A stretch of DNA of 64,000 nt, taken from positions 21,043-85,042 of the forward strand of contig CAJUMR010000009.1 in assembly GCA_910587475.1 (NCBI GenBank). Reading direction: 5' to 3'. The translations under genes and the position numbers were made by a program. Positions within the stretch are counted from its first letter, which is position 1. Each line of letters begins with the position of its first letter. The stretch is from an uncultured Muribaculaceae bacterium. GTDB lineage: Bacteria; Bacteroidota; Bacteroidia; Bacteroidales; Muribaculaceae. Under the pieces are notes generated by a model. That model was not told the origin of the DNA. It did not search any database and worked only from the letters and a program-made list of their open reading frames with translations. Positions 33,020-42,123 of this stretch are shown here, piece after piece.

Positions 33020-33843
33020 CCCGACGGTTGCACTTCATAAAAATGCATGGTCTCGGCAACGACTTTGTCCTGCTCGACCGCCCAGACATCATGCCGGAAC
33101 TCTTGCCTGAGCTCGCGCGACAGATGTGCGACCGGCATTTCGGCATCGGAGCTGACGGCTTGCTCGTCGTTGAAGACTCCGAGATCGCCGAAGTCAGGAT
33201 GCGAATATTCAACTCCGACGGCTCAGAAGCACTGATGTGCGGCAACGGCATCAGATGCATCGGCAAATACATATATGAATCCGGAGAGACCGACCTGCTT
33301 TGTCCTACTGTCGAAACTCCGGCAGGATTAAAAAAACTGCATCTTCACCTCTCAGATTGCGGCATTGTAGAATCGGTAACCGTTGACATGGGCTCTGCAT
33401 CATTGACCGCCCCATCCGATCATCATATGGAACTCTCCACATCACACGGACCTGTCTCAGTCATACCCGTCACGATCGGCAATCCCCATGCGATAGTCGT
33501 CACTGAAGATCTCGAAGCGATCGACATCCGCTCACTCGGCTCTGAACTGGAGCATCACGAAGCATGGCCCGACAGATCTAACATCGAATTTGTGAAAATA
33601 CAATCACCGGGCATCGTAGACCAACGCACATGGGAACGCGGCGTCGGAGAGACTCTCGCTTGCGGCACAGGAGCCTGCGCGTCAGCCTATGCCCTTGTGG
33701 AATGCGGTAAAGCTGCATGGCCGGTCTCTGTCAGGCTATCCGGCGGCACTCTGACTGTCGACAGCGACCCATCGTCGGGCCACATTATGATGACAGGGAA
33801 AGCGACAAGAGTGTTTGACGGGAGTTTCGACTTTAACATCTGA
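33016..33843 (+). CDS. dapF: Diaminopimelate epimerase
   Basis: A 275-residue DapF that converts LL- to meso-diaminopimelate for lysine and peptidoglycan synthesis. Signatures are FIKMHGLGNDFVLLD at the N-terminus, the first catalytic cysteine in MCGNGIRCIGKY (about 75), and the second in ETLACGTGACASAYAL (about 215). The ATG overlaps the aminotransferase stop (ATGA), so both are made from one message. The gene ends before a strong hairpin. Confidence 0.97.
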   Translation: MTRRLHFIKMHGLGNDFVLLDRPDIMPELLPELARQMCDRHFGIGADGLLVVEDSEIAEVRMRIFNSDGSEALMCGNGIRCIGKYIYESGETDLLCPTVETPAGLKKLHLHLSDCGIVESVTVDMGSASLTAPSDHHMELSTSHGPVSVIPVTIGNPHAIVVTEDLEAIDIRSLGSELEHHEAWPDRSNIEFVKIQSPGIVDQRTWERGVGETLACGTGACASAYALVECGKAAWPVSVRLSGGTLTVDSDPSSGHIMMTGKATRVFDGSFDFNI

Positions 33844-33871
33844 CACACCATCACGCACTATAACATATTTT

Positions 33872-33903
33872 AATGATCGCCGGGCAGATACCCGGCGATC
33901 ATT
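33872..33903 (+). terminator. Hairpin after dapF
   Basis: AATGATCGCCGGG (33872-33884) and CCCGGCGATCATT (33891-33903) form a perfect 13-base stem with a 6-base loop. The following sequence (TATTATA) is only moderately T-rich. Confidence 0.8.
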
Positions 33904-33989
33904 TATTATATATTAGCACTAAACGCGTTATATTTTTGACAAACAGCATTTTTTGTCAGTTCACCCATGAAAAATTAAAAAATAATGTT

Positions 33990-33997
33990 TAACTTTG
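33990..33997 (+). promoter_or_regulatory. -7 element for the TonB-receptor operon
   Basis: TAACTTTG is a perfect -7 match. It lies inside a reading frame opening at 33985, which rules out that start and leaves a leader of about 95 bases before the ATG at 34099. Confidence 0.6.
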
Positions 33998-34098
33998 TGA
34001 AAAATTTAGGCGTGCGTCCCACGTTTCTGCGACGGCATAAGACACAATACAATAAATCCATATTTATCAATTATTTATCACTCAAAATCAACATCGCT

Positions 34099-36831
34099 AT
34101 GTTAAAGAGACTATTTCTCTTGACCGGAGCCATATTGATTGCAGCCGTTGCGGCATTAGCTGCTCCGGCCAATATCAAGTGCGCCGGTCAGGTTGTCGAT
34201 GAACAAAATGCGCCTATGATCGGCGCAATGATTGTTCCCGCAGGTACGAATGCCGGGGTAACAACTGATGTCGACGGCCGTTTTGTTATCTCAGTTCCAG
34301 CCGGAAACGAACTGAACATCAGTTTTGTGGGCTACAAGACAGCCCATGTAAAAGCTGCTGAAAAACTCGGTGTCATCAAACTTTCACCTGACACAAAGAT
34401 GCTTCAGGACGTCGTCGTGACCCAGTCGGTCGCCCGTACACGTCTCACCCCTGTGGCAGCATCCAACGTCACAGCTGAAATGATTGAAAACAAGCTGGGC
34501 AACCAGGAACTTCCCGAAGTGCTTAAAACCACACCCGGTGTATGGACCACACGCGCCGGCGGCGGTTTCGGCGACGCTAAGACAAACATGCGCGGCTTCA
34601 AGTCTGAAAACGTTGCGATAATGGTTAACGGTGTGCCCATCAACGACATGGAATGGGGCGGCGTCTATTGGAGCAACTGGGCCGGTCTGAGCGATGTTGC
34701 ATCAAGCATCCAGACACAGCGCGGTCTCGGCGCAACAATCGTGTCAACACCCTCTGTCGGCGGTACCATCAACATCACCACCCGCTCGACCGACGCAGAA
34801 AAAGGTGGCAGCGTATGGTACGGCATGGGCGACAGCGGCATGAACACAATCGGCATGAAAGTGTCGACTGGACTCATGAAAAACGGATGGGCGCTGACAG
34901 TGCTCGGCTCACGCAAATGGGGCGACGGTTACATTCAAGGCACTCCCTACAACAGCTACAACTACTTCGCCAACCTGTCATGGAAGATCAACGATAGCCA
35001 CCAACTTTCACTCACCGCTTTCGGTGCTCCTCAGGTTCACTACCAGCGTAACTCGGCCAACGGTCTTTCGATCATGGGCTACCAGAACGTGAAGAACTAC
35101 ATGAACGGCGAAAGCATGTACAGATACAACCCGACATTCGGTTACGACAAAAACGGACAGTGGCGCAACTCCAACCGCAACTTCTACCATAAGCCTCAGA
35201 TCTCTCTGGCACATAACTGGAAGATCAACGACCACTCGTCTCTGTCGACAACAATCTACGCATCAATCGCCACCGGCGGCGGCGACAGCGGTCAAGGCAG
35301 CGGTCTCGGCTCATACTCCTACACCGACTGGTATGGTGCAACTGACGGAAAACTCAACACCAAATTCCGCGCTCCTGACGGAACATTCGACTACGCTGCA
35401 ATCCAGGATATCAACATTGCAAGCAAAACGGGTTCTGAACTCATTATGTCACAGTCGATGAACTCTCACAAGTGGTTTGGCCTCGTGTCGTCATACAAAA
35501 ACGACATAAACCAACAGAACGGCAACCGGCTCTCACTCACCGGCGGTCTTGACCTGCGCTACTACATCGGCCAGCACAAGAACGTGATATCTGACCTCTA
35601 CGACGGTGAATACTTCATCGACTATTCAAGCCGTAAGAACGTCAAAGCCGAACTCAACAGCGCGGCCCTCAACCCTGCCTGGGCATATGAGAAACTTGGT
35701 GTCGGCGACGTTGTTTACCGCAACTACAACGGTTATGTCGTTCAGGAAGGTATCTACGGACAAGCCGAATACACCATGCTCGACAAAGCGCTCAACATCG
35801 TTGTGTCAGGCGCGATCAACAACAACACTTACTGGCGCCGCGACTTCTTCTACTATGACAAGGCCAACGAAAGATCGGAGACCCGCAACTTCATCGGCGG
35901 TACGATCAAAGGCGGTATCAACTACAACATCGATTCCAAGAACAACGTTTTCTTCAACACAGGCTATATCAGCCGTGCTCCTTTCTTCTCAGGAGGTGTG
36001 TTCATCAATGCTACAACATCTAACATTCTGAACACAGACCCCGTCAACGAAAAGGTCTACTCGTTTGAGCTCGGCTACGGCTTCAACACCCCCGAATTCG
36101 CACTCACTGCCAACGCCTACTACACCAAATGGCTTGACAAGACGACAACCCGCGGCGGTACAGTTTCGCGCGGCGAACATGCAGGCGACCGCTACTTCAT
36201 GAACATGTCGGGTGTCGACGCACGCCACATGGGCATCGAGCTCAACGCCAGCTGGGTTCCCGTTCAATGGTTGAACATCAAGGCTATGCTCTCTTACGGC
36301 GACTGGATCTGGGACTCTGACGCAAGCGGCTACTTCTGGAACCAACTCGGTCAGCCTCTTAAGAACACTGACGGTGAAATCGCTTCAGGCATCATGGCTC
36401 CCGACCACCTCAAAGCAACTATCGACCAGAAAGGCGTGAAAGTCGGCGGCTCAGCCCAGACAACCGGATCTATCTCTGCCGACTTCATTCCGTTCAAAAA
36501 CTTCCGCATCGGCGCAGACTGGGTATTCAACGCCCGCAACTACTCTGACTACACGATCAGCAGCAGCGATTTCGAGTCGGGAGGTACAATCCCGGTTGCC
36601 GATCCTTGGGAAATACCCTGGGGACAACAGCTCGATCTCAACGCAAGCTACCGCTTCAAGATCGGCGGCGTAAATGCCACTCTCTACGGCAACGTTTACA
36701 ACCTGTTCAACTACAACTACATTGTCGACGCCTACAACAAATCAACCCAGAAAGGCGAATGGGACAACGTATTCCGTGTATTCTACTCTTTCGGCCGCAC
36801 CTATTCGCTCCGTCTGAGAATCAATTTCTAA
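34099..36831 (+). CDS. TonB-dependent outer-membrane receptor
   Basis: A 910-residue receptor. After a signal peptide (about 1-22), a carboxypeptidase-like regulatory domain spans about 27-105 (GQVVDEQNAPMIGAMIVPAG). The plug follows (about 110-240), with NMRGFKSENVAIMVNGVPIN and a final VGGTINITT. The rest is a 22-strand barrel ending in YSLRLRINF, whose terminal phenylalanine is the BAM recognition residue. No SusD gene follows; instead a large lipoprotein is encoded 21 bases downstream, so this is not a standard glycan-uptake pair. The ligand is unknown. The start at 34099 is supported by the signal peptide and the upstream -7 element. Confidence 0.93.
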   Translation: MLKRLFLLTGAILIAAVAALAAPANIKCAGQVVDEQNAPMIGAMIVPAGTNAGVTTDVDGRFVISVPAGNELNISFVGYKTAHVKAAEKLGVIKLSPDTKMLQDVVVTQSVARTRLTPVAASNVTAEMIENKLGNQELPEVLKTTPGVWTTRAGGGFGDAKTNMRGFKSENVAIMVNGVPINDMEWGGVYWSNWAGLSDVASSIQTQRGLGATIVSTPSVGGTINITTRSTDAEKGGSVWYGMGDSGMNTIGMKVSTGLMKNGWALTVLGSRKWGDGYIQGTPYNSYNYFANLSWKINDSHQLSLTAFGAPQVHYQRNSANGLSIMGYQNVKNYMNGESMYRYNPTFGYDKNGQWRNSNRNFYHKPQISLAHNWKINDHSSLSTTIYASIATGGGDSGQGSGLGSYSYTDWYGATDGKLNTKFRAPDGTFDYAAIQDINIASKTGSELIMSQSMNSHKWFGLVSSYKNDINQQNGNRLSLTGGLDLRYYIGQHKNVISDLYDGEYFIDYSSRKNVKAELNSAALNPAWAYEKLGVGDVVYRNYNGYVVQEGIYGQAEYTMLDKALNIVVSGAINNNTYWRRDFFYYDKANERSETRNFIGGTIKGGINYNIDSKNNVFFNTGYISRAPFFSGGVFINATTSNILNTDPVNEKVYSFELGYGFNTPEFALTANAYYTKWLDKTTTRGGTVSRGEHAGDRYFMNMSGVDARHMGIELNASWVPVQWLNIKAMLSYGDWIWDSDASGYFWNQLGQPLKNTDGEIASGIMAPDHLKATIDQKGVKVGGSAQTTGSISADFIPFKNFRIGADWVFNARNYSDYTISSSDFESGGTIPVADPWEIPWGQQLDLNASYRFKIGGVNATLYGNVYNLFNYNYIVDAYNKSTQKGEWDNVFRVFYSFGRTYSLRLRINF

Positions 36832-36852
36832 TTTCAAGCGACTATTATCATC

Positions 36853-38913
36853 ATGAAACATATCGCATTTAAAAGTCTGTTGCTCGGAGCGCTCATAGTC
36901 CCCACCCTCTGTGGCTGCGATGAGAACGCCTGGAACGACGAACACCTCGAAGGTTTTGAAAAGCCGACGATCACCAAGAAAGAGACTGTCTCCTACACAA
37001 TGACAGCCGACGACATAAAGAAAGTGGCCAACATGCCCGCCAACATCTCTCTCGCCCGCGAACGAGGAGAAAGCGCCCTTCTCGAAGCTGTAGGCGTCAA
37101 CGGCTACTTCACTGCTGAAGTAACTCCTGAAGCTTATGCTCCCGCGTGGCTCGACTCTCTGTCGGGCGTCAAAGGCAGCATAATCTACTATCTGTCGGAA
37201 AAATCAACACTTCAACTCAATTTCCCGACATCAGACGCTCTGCCCGCCGAACTCACAGGCATCCAGAATTCCGACAATATCGAAATTGAAGAATATCAAT
37301 ATCAGGACGTATGGGGCAGCACAACTGATTTCATCAACGCATTTGCTCCTTCAAAGCCCGCCGCTAAAGCTATCCCCGGCATACTCGAAGAAGTAATCGA
37401 CAGTCCTGCCGACGGTCAGTTTGCAGTTGTCACCTACAACGTTGCCGTACAGGATCCGGTATTCGGCGGAGGTGGAACAACAACGCCTGAAGAGCCGGAA
37501 GATCCCGATGCAATCAACTCTGTAGCAAAAACAAAAGCACTCGAATCTGACACGGAATTTGATGTTCAATATGCCTTGACTGTTGGCTTCGTATCCGGCA
37601 AAAACATTTTTGCTTGCGATGAAGCCGGAGACTTCATTCAGATATATGCAGCAAACTCCTATGCCGTAGGTGATGTCATTCCGGCCGGTTGGTCAGGAAC
37701 ATACAAACTCTTCAACGGTGTCACCCCCGAAATCGAGGCGACTGACCTGCCGGCAGCCAAAGCCGGCACTTTCACCGCTAAAGAGATCTCTGTCGCTCAA
37801 GCACTTGATGTAGCTACCGTCAATACAGTCGGTGTAATCAAAAATGTGACTTTCTCTGAAGCTACACCATCTGAAAAAGTTAACTTCACAGGCAAAGTAG
37901 GTGATACGGAATTATCATTCCGCAACAACTACACAAAGCCCGGCGTCGCTGCGGGAACATACAATGTCACAGTTGTCGTGACTGTTTTCAACGGAACGAC
38001 ATCGCTCTACATCGTATCTTATGATGCTCCGGCAGCCGCTCCGGCTAAGATTGGTTCGCGTGCAGGCGCCAACATCGCTTCAACAGAAGAAAAAGCAGTT
38101 TACAAGTTCAACGGATCTGCTTGGAAACTTTGCTCCGACGTCTTCGTTCTCAATGCCAACGACTATGCTCAGATGGGTGTGAAATCAAATCTCAGCGCAA
38201 CTCAGGCTGAAACCTATCTCCCGATCTACATGAGCACCAAGTTCCCCTACGCTAAGGAAGACGACGTATACTACATCGTATATAACTTCTACAACGGAAC
38301 CGAGACAGTTAAAAATTTCTGCTCACGCGCCACATTCACCGGTATAGGATGGTCAATCACGACGATCAACAATGACATGATGCAGTTTGTCCGTGCATCA
38401 AAAGGCAACGGATGGTCAAACTGGCTCTACGATCCCAGCATCTATATCGACCTGCCGGCCGGAAAAGACTCGTCGTCGGCAGATTTCTGGCAGGCCTGCG
38501 TAAATTGGGCTTATGAACATGTCGATGTGCCTGAATTCGGAGCTACATCAATCACATCGGGAGTCGGATATGTCACAACTTATGGCAACAACGACTATTA
38601 TACCGGTGCGTCAGCCTATCAGGGCAACATCGATCTCCGCCCGGGCAGCGCACGCAAACAGTGCCCGAGTGTCTACGGCTCGATGAACGACGATGAAGTG
38701 GTTGCAAGAATGAAAGAAAACTTTGAGCTGCGTGTAGGACCTGCGGTTCTCGCAGAATTCTACCCCGATGCTCAGCCCGGCAAGGGTGTAGACCTCTACT
38801 ATGTGCTTTCATTCGTGATGTACAACGGCTCAAGCCACGACGAAGTAATCCGCTTCCTCGTCACAGCTCCCGGAACATTTGAATTCGTCGACTGTACCTG
38901 GAACGAAGAATAA
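36853..38913 (+). CDS. Large lipoprotein with OB-fold-like domain, partner of the TonB receptor
   Basis: A 686-residue lipoprotein with lipobox cysteine Cys22 (TLCGC). The acidic residues after it (CDEN) fit the Bacteroidetes surface-export signal, so it probably faces outward over the receptor. Residues about 25-205 form an N-terminal domain of unknown type. After a proline/glutamate linker (TTPEEPEDPD), residues about 225-395 look like the small OB-fold-like domain seen in Bacteroidetes surface proteins (DUF5689/DUF6359 type; assigned by pattern only). Residues about 405-686 form a recurring C-terminal domain (YLPIYMSTKFPYAKEDDVYY). No SusD helical repeat is visible. It may capture ligand for the receptor; the ligand is unknown. 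Confidence 0.75.
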   Translation: MKHIAFKSLLLGALIVPTLCGCDENAWNDEHLEGFEKPTITKKETVSYTMTADDIKKVANMPANISLARERGESALLEAVGVNGYFTAEVTPEAYAPAWLDSLSGVKGSIIYYLSEKSTLQLNFPTSDALPAELTGIQNSDNIEIEEYQYQDVWGSTTDFINAFAPSKPAAKAIPGILEEVIDSPADGQFAVVTYNVAVQDPVFGGGGTTTPEEPEDPDAINSVAKTKALESDTEFDVQYALTVGFVSGKNIFACDEAGDFIQIYAANSYAVGDVIPAGWSGTYKLFNGVTPEIEATDLPAAKAGTFTAKEISVAQALDVATVNTVGVIKNVTFSEATPSEKVNFTGKVGDTELSFRNNYTKPGVAAGTYNVTVVVTVFNGTTSLYIVSYDAPAAAPAKIGSRAGANIASTEEKAVYKFNGSAWKLCSDVFVLNANDYAQMGVKSNLSATQAETYLPIYMSTKFPYAKEDDVYYIVYNFYNGTETVKNFCSRATFTGIGWSITTINNDMMQFVRASKGNGWSNWLYDPSIYIDLPAGKDSSSADFWQACVNWAYEHVDVPEFGATSITSGVGYVTTYGNNDYYTGASAYQGNIDLRPGSARKQCPSVYGSMNDDEVVARMKENFELRVGPAVLAEFYPDAQPGKGVDLYYVLSFVMYNGSSHDEVIRFLVTAPGTFEFVDCTWNEE

Positions 38914-38940
38914 CAACAGATACATTCGCAACAAAACATG

Positions 38941-38971
38941 AAAAAGATCGCCTTCGGGCGATCTTTTTTTA
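38941..38971 (+). terminator. Terminator after the lipoprotein gene
   Basis: GATCGCC and GGCGATC flank a TTCG tetraloop, with AAAAA upstream and seven T residues downstream. It is a textbook intrinsic terminator. Confidence 0.95.
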
Positions 38972-38992
38972 TGTCATGACGCTAATAGTGCG

Positions 38993-39000
38993 TATCTTTG
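38993..39000 (+). promoter_or_regulatory. -7 element for yccF
   Basis: TATCTTTG fits TAnnTTTG and gives a leader of about 35 bases. No -33 box is evident. Confidence 0.5.
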
Positions 39001-39040
39001 CTATTGGTTAGTTTGTACCAGTTTAAAAATCTGTAAAAAC

Positions 39041-39415
39041 ATGAATATCATTCTCAACATTCTGTGGGTAGTGTTCGGGGGGATCGCTATCGCCATCGAA
39101 TATGCCGTAGCAAGCATGATAATGATGCTTACCGTGATCGGCATACCTTTCGGTCTTCAAACGATGAAACTTGCAGTTGTAGCCCTGTGGCCGTTCGGCT
39201 CAAAAATCGTCGACGACAGCTGGCCGTCGGGTTGTCTCGCCGGTGTGATGAACCTGCTGTGGTGGATTGTCGGTGGATTTGTAATTGCCCTCAGCCATCT
39301 CGGTTTGGGCATACTGCTATGCATAACGATTGTGGGCATACCATTTGGAGTTCAACACTTCAAACTGATGAAACTTGCCCTGCTGCCGTTCGGCAAATCG
39401 GTCGGCTGGCATTGA
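39041..39415 (+). CDS. yccF: YccF-domain membrane protein
   Basis: A 124-residue inner-membrane protein made of two YccF repeats. Each has a hydrophobic helix and the signature TVIGIPFGLQTMKLA (about 31-45) or ITIVGIPFGVQHFKLMKLA (about 94-112), followed by a WPFG or LPFG turn. About four membrane segments are expected. The function of the family is unknown. It is monocistronic and ends 6 bases before the convergent lptB stop, without a terminator. Confidence 0.93.
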   Translation: MNIILNILWVVFGGIAIAIEYAVASMIMMLTVIGIPFGLQTMKLAVVALWPFGSKIVDDSWPSGCLAGVMNLLWWIVGGFVIALSHLGLGILLCITIVGIPFGVQHFKLMKLALLPFGKSVGWH

Positions 39416-39421
39416 CAGCGG

Positions 39422-40288
39422 TCAATCGAATTTCTTGCGGTGGAATATGAAATTGCGTCCGAGATATTTTTCGCGGACAATAGGGTTCTCGGCGAGTTCT
39501 TCCGATGTTCCCTGGAAAAGTATGCGCCCATCAAACAGCAGATAAGCCCTGTCGGTGATACTCAGAGTTTCGGGGGCGTTGTGGTCAGTGATGAGAATAC
39601 CGATGTTCTTTTCCTTCAGTTTGTAGACAATCGACTGAATGTCTTCAACGGCGATCGGATCGACTCCTGCAAAAGGCTCGTCGAGCATTATGAACTTAGG
39701 GTCGATGGCCAGACAGCGGGCGATCTCGGTGCGTCGGCGTTCGCCACCCGACAGACGGTCGCCAAGATTTTTGCGTACTTTCTGCAGACGGAATTCGGAG
39801 ATAAGGCTTTCGAGCTTTTCCTGCTGATATTCTCGCGACGTGTTTGTCATCTGCAATACGGCTCTGATGTTGTCCTCGACGCTTAGCTTGCGGAACACCG
39901 AAGCTTCCTGTGCGAGATAACCGATGCCGTTCTGCGCGCGTTTGTAGACGGGATATTTGGTTATGTCGAGATTGTTGAGAAAAATCCTGCCCTCGTTGGG
40001 CTGCACAAGCCCTACAGTCATATAGAACGTAGTGGTCTTGCCGGCTCCGTTAGGGCCGAGCAGTCCGACAATCTCGCCTTGGGTGACATCGATCGACACA
40101 TGATTGACAACGGTGCGTTTGCCGTATTTTTTGACAAGATTGTCGGTGCGGAGCACCATATGTCCTTCGCTTCCGTCTTTGCGGTCGGCTGTGTCCGCCA
40201 CCTCAGCTTCGGCGTTTTCAATCTCTGCAAACTGCGCAACGGGCAGTTTCTCATCGTCCTGGTTCTTGAACTCGAAGTTTATTCCCAT
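39422..40288 (-). CDS. lptB: LptB, LPS-export ABC ATPase, with N-terminal extension
   Basis: A 288-residue ATPase of the LptBFG complex that powers LPS transport from the inner membrane. Walker A is GLLGPNGAGKTTTFYM, the signature is LSGGERRRTEIARCLA, Walker B is KFIMLDEPFAGVDP, and the H-loop is ILITDHNAPETL. The core from residue 44 (MVLRTDNLVKKYGKR) is a standard LptB. The preceding 43 residues are acidic and low in complexity; either they are a lineage-specific extension or the true start is the ATG at 40157-40159. It lies 30 bases after udk and is co-transcribed with it. Confidence 0.93.
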   Translation of the reverse strand: MGINFEFKNQDDEKLPVAQFAEIENAEAEVADTADRKDGSEGHMVLRTDNLVKKYGKRTVVNHVSIDVTQGEIVGLLGPNGAGKTTTFYMTVGLVQPNEGRIFLNNLDITKYPVYKRAQNGIGYLAQEASVFRKLSVEDNIRAVLQMTNTSREYQQEKLESLISEFRLQKVRKNLGDRLSGGERRRTEIARCLAIDPKFIMLDEPFAGVDPIAVEDIQSIVYKLKEKNIGILITDHNAPETLSITDRAYLLFDGRILFQGTSEELAENPIVREKYLGRNFIFHRKKFD

Positions 40289-40318
40289 GTCTGGTCGTGT
40301 CTGTGAGTGAGTGGAGGG

Positions 40319-40945
40319 TTATTGATCGTTGCGGTTTCTCCGCAGACGGCTTTCGATATAATCAGTCAGGAGATTTATGGCCACGATGTTGCTGCCACCC
40401 TGCGGGACTATGATGTCGGCAAAACGCTTCGACGGCTCAATGTATTGGCAGTGCATAGGCTTCAGCACATCCTGATAGCGGTCGATTACCATCTGAGGCG
40501 TACGTCCGCGGGATATACAATCCCTCGCTATGACACGGATCAGACGATCGTCGGGATCTGCATCGACAAACACCTTTACATCCATCATGTCGCGCAGTTC
40601 GGGATCGTTGAGCACAAGAATGCCCTCGACTATGACCACGTCGCGCGGCTCCACCCTGACGGTTTCTTCCTGACGGGTGCAGGTGAGATAAGAGTATGTC
40701 GGCATGTCGATGCTCTCTCCGGCCTTGAGCTTGCGGAGATGGTCGACGAGGAGCGGCCATTCGATGGCAGCCGGCTCGTCAAAGTTGATCTTGCTGCGTT
40801 CTTCGGGGGGTATGTGACTCGAATCTTTGTAGTATGAATCCTGAGGCATTACCGCCACCTCTCCAGCGGGAAAGCTATTTAATATTTTATTGACGACCGT
40901 GGTCTTTCCTGAACCTGTGCCGCCGGCTATACCTATGATCAGCAT
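40319..40945 (-). CDS. udk: Uridine kinase
   Basis: A 208-residue P-loop kinase that phosphorylates uridine and cytidine in pyrimidine salvage. The P-loop is IGIAGGTGSGKTTVVNKIL (about 3-21), and downstream are MPQDSYYKD, NFDEPAAIEWPLL, IVEGILVLNDPELRDMMD and FVDADPDDRLIRVIARD. It precedes lptB on the minus strand. Length and motifs match the family fully. Confidence 0.96.
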   Translation of the reverse strand: MLIIGIAGGTGSGKTTVVNKILNSFPAGEVAVMPQDSYYKDSSHIPPEERSKINFDEPAAIEWPLLVDHLRKLKAGESIDMPTYSYLTCTRQEETVRVEPRDVVIVEGILVLNDPELRDMMDVKVFVDADPDDRLIRVIARDCISRGRTPQMVIDRYQDVLKPMHCQYIEPSKRFADIIVPQGGSNIVAINLLTDYIESRLRRNRNDQ

Positions 40946-41016
40946 GTGACTGTGCTTGCTTAAATTTTACATTGCCACGAAATTACAAAATTTTGCCGAT
41001 AAAATGATGGTACATA

Positions 41017-41059
41017 TAAAAAGAATTTGCACCCGGGCTGTTTTGTCAGGGTGCAAATT
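41017..41059 (-). terminator. Terminator of the decarboxylase/cupin gene
   Basis: AATTTGCACCC (41024-41034) and GGGTGCAAATT (41049-41059) form a perfect 11-base stem. On the minus strand the stem is followed by CTTTTTATATG, a T-rich tail. Confidence 0.85.
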
Positions 41060-41139
41060 GCGCGCCGAAAGAAATCGCCTTACGACCTATATTGCTGTAT
41101 CAAAAGGTAGATAGCATCTGATCGTTATGCATCACAACG

Positions 41140-41988
41140 CTATCGTCCGAGCTTGTCATAATACTCGTCGTCGACCGGCTCGAGCCATTCGTTGGAAAGA
41201 TTCTCACCCGGCACTTCCATCGCCAGATGGGCAAACCAGCTGTTTTTTGCCGCGCCATGCCAATGCTTGACATTGGCCGGAATGTTGACGACATCGCCGG
41301 CGTGGAGTTTGACTGCAGGCTTACCTTCCTCCTGATACCATCCTTCACCGGCAACACAAACCAGAAGTTGACCGCCCCCTTTGGTAGCATGATGCACATG
41401 CCAGTTGTTGCGGCAACCAGGCTCAAATGTCACGTTGGTAAGATTGACCCCAACCGTAGTAACGGGATAAAGATAGCTTTGTCCGATGAAATATTTTGCA
41501 TAAGCTGTGTTGGGTTCGCCGATCGGGAAGATTGACTCCTGTTGGAACATGGCTTTTGCATCATCGGCCGAGGTTGCGTCTTTCCACACCTCTGTAGCCT
41601 GACGGAAGGCGCCCCACGCCTTGGGCCAACCTGCATAAAATGCTACTTGAGTAAGGATTTCTGCAATTTCGGTCTTTGTAACTCCGTTTTTTCTTGCTTC
41701 CTGAAGGTGATAGGTCAGCGAGCTGTCGATTATGCCACTGCTGACAAGCGCAGTGACAGTCACGATGCTACGGTCGCGCAACGACAGCCGGTCAGTGCGG
41801 CTCCACACTTCCCCGAACAGCACATCGTCGTTGAGCTGTGCAAATTTCGGAGCAAATTCGCCGAGAGCCGCCCGACCTGCAGTCTGCTTGATTTCCGACG
41901 GCCCATCGGTCAAACGTGTTGGATTTTCTGATTTTGCCATATTTGATGAAATTAATAACATGATTATACTTCCTACTATACCTTTCAT
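41140..41988 (-). CDS. Carboxymuconolactone decarboxylase/cupin fusion, exported
   Basis: A 282-residue two-domain protein. A short N-terminal hydrophobic segment (about 3-16) suggests export; an internal ATG at codon 17 (41940) would remove it. The AhpD/carboxymuconolactone-decarboxylase domain covers about 35-140 (LSLRDRSIVTVTALVSSGI, TKTEIAEILTQVAFYAGWPKA), but the CxxC of peroxidase-type AhpD is absent. The cupin covers about 175-265, with metal-binding HVHHATKGGGQLLVCVAGEG and VNIPANVKHWHGA. Such fusions are often annotated as decarboxylases, but the substrate is unknown. It is divergently transcribed from an AraC regulator that probably controls it. Confidence 0.88.
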   Translation of the reverse strand: MKGIVGSIIMLLISSNMAKSENPTRLTDGPSEIKQTAGRAALGEFAPKFAQLNDDVLFGEVWSRTDRLSLRDRSIVTVTALVSSGIIDSSLTYHLQEARKNGVTKTEIAEILTQVAFYAGWPKAWGAFRQATEVWKDATSADDAKAMFQQESIFPIGEPNTAYAKYFIGQSYLYPVTTVGVNLTNVTFEPGCRNNWHVHHATKGGGQLLVCVAGEGWYQEEGKPAVKLHAGDVVNIPANVKHWHGAAKNSWFAHLAMEVPGENLSNEWLEPVDDEYYDKLGR

Positions 41989-42029
41989 ATGATTGTCTTA
42001 ATTGTGGTTTTGAAACATCTCACCGGCTG

Positions 42030-42037
42030 CAAAATTA
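42030..42037 (-). promoter_or_regulatory. -7 element of the decarboxylase/cupin gene
   Basis: Minus-strand TAATTTTG fits the consensus and places the start of transcription near 42024, which leaves about 36 bases of leader before the ATG at 41988 and supports that longer start. Confidence 0.55.
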
Positions 42038-42111
42038 ATGTAAACGGCCAGCAATCGCTGTACACAAAACATCGATTATGCAACCAATTTCTCAGATTTG
42101 ATTTTTTTGGT

Positions 42112-42119
42112 TAAATTTG
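42112..42119 (+). promoter_or_regulatory. -7 element abutting the AraC-regulator start
   Basis: TAAATTTG is a perfect -7 match and ends four bases (CCGC) before the ATG at 42124. TTTC lies 20 bases upstream as a partial -33 box. A leaderless transcript is predicted. Confidence 0.6.
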
Positions 42120-42123
42120 CCGC

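Noticed and set aside
33985..34098. Upstream extension of the TonB-receptor frame.
   Set aside because: A consensus -7 element lies inside it and a normal signal peptide begins at 34099.
41100..41426. 108-codon minus-strand frame overlapping the 3' half of the decarboxylase/cupin gene.
   Set aside because: Different frame from the clear cupin coding sequence, with no recognisable motif.
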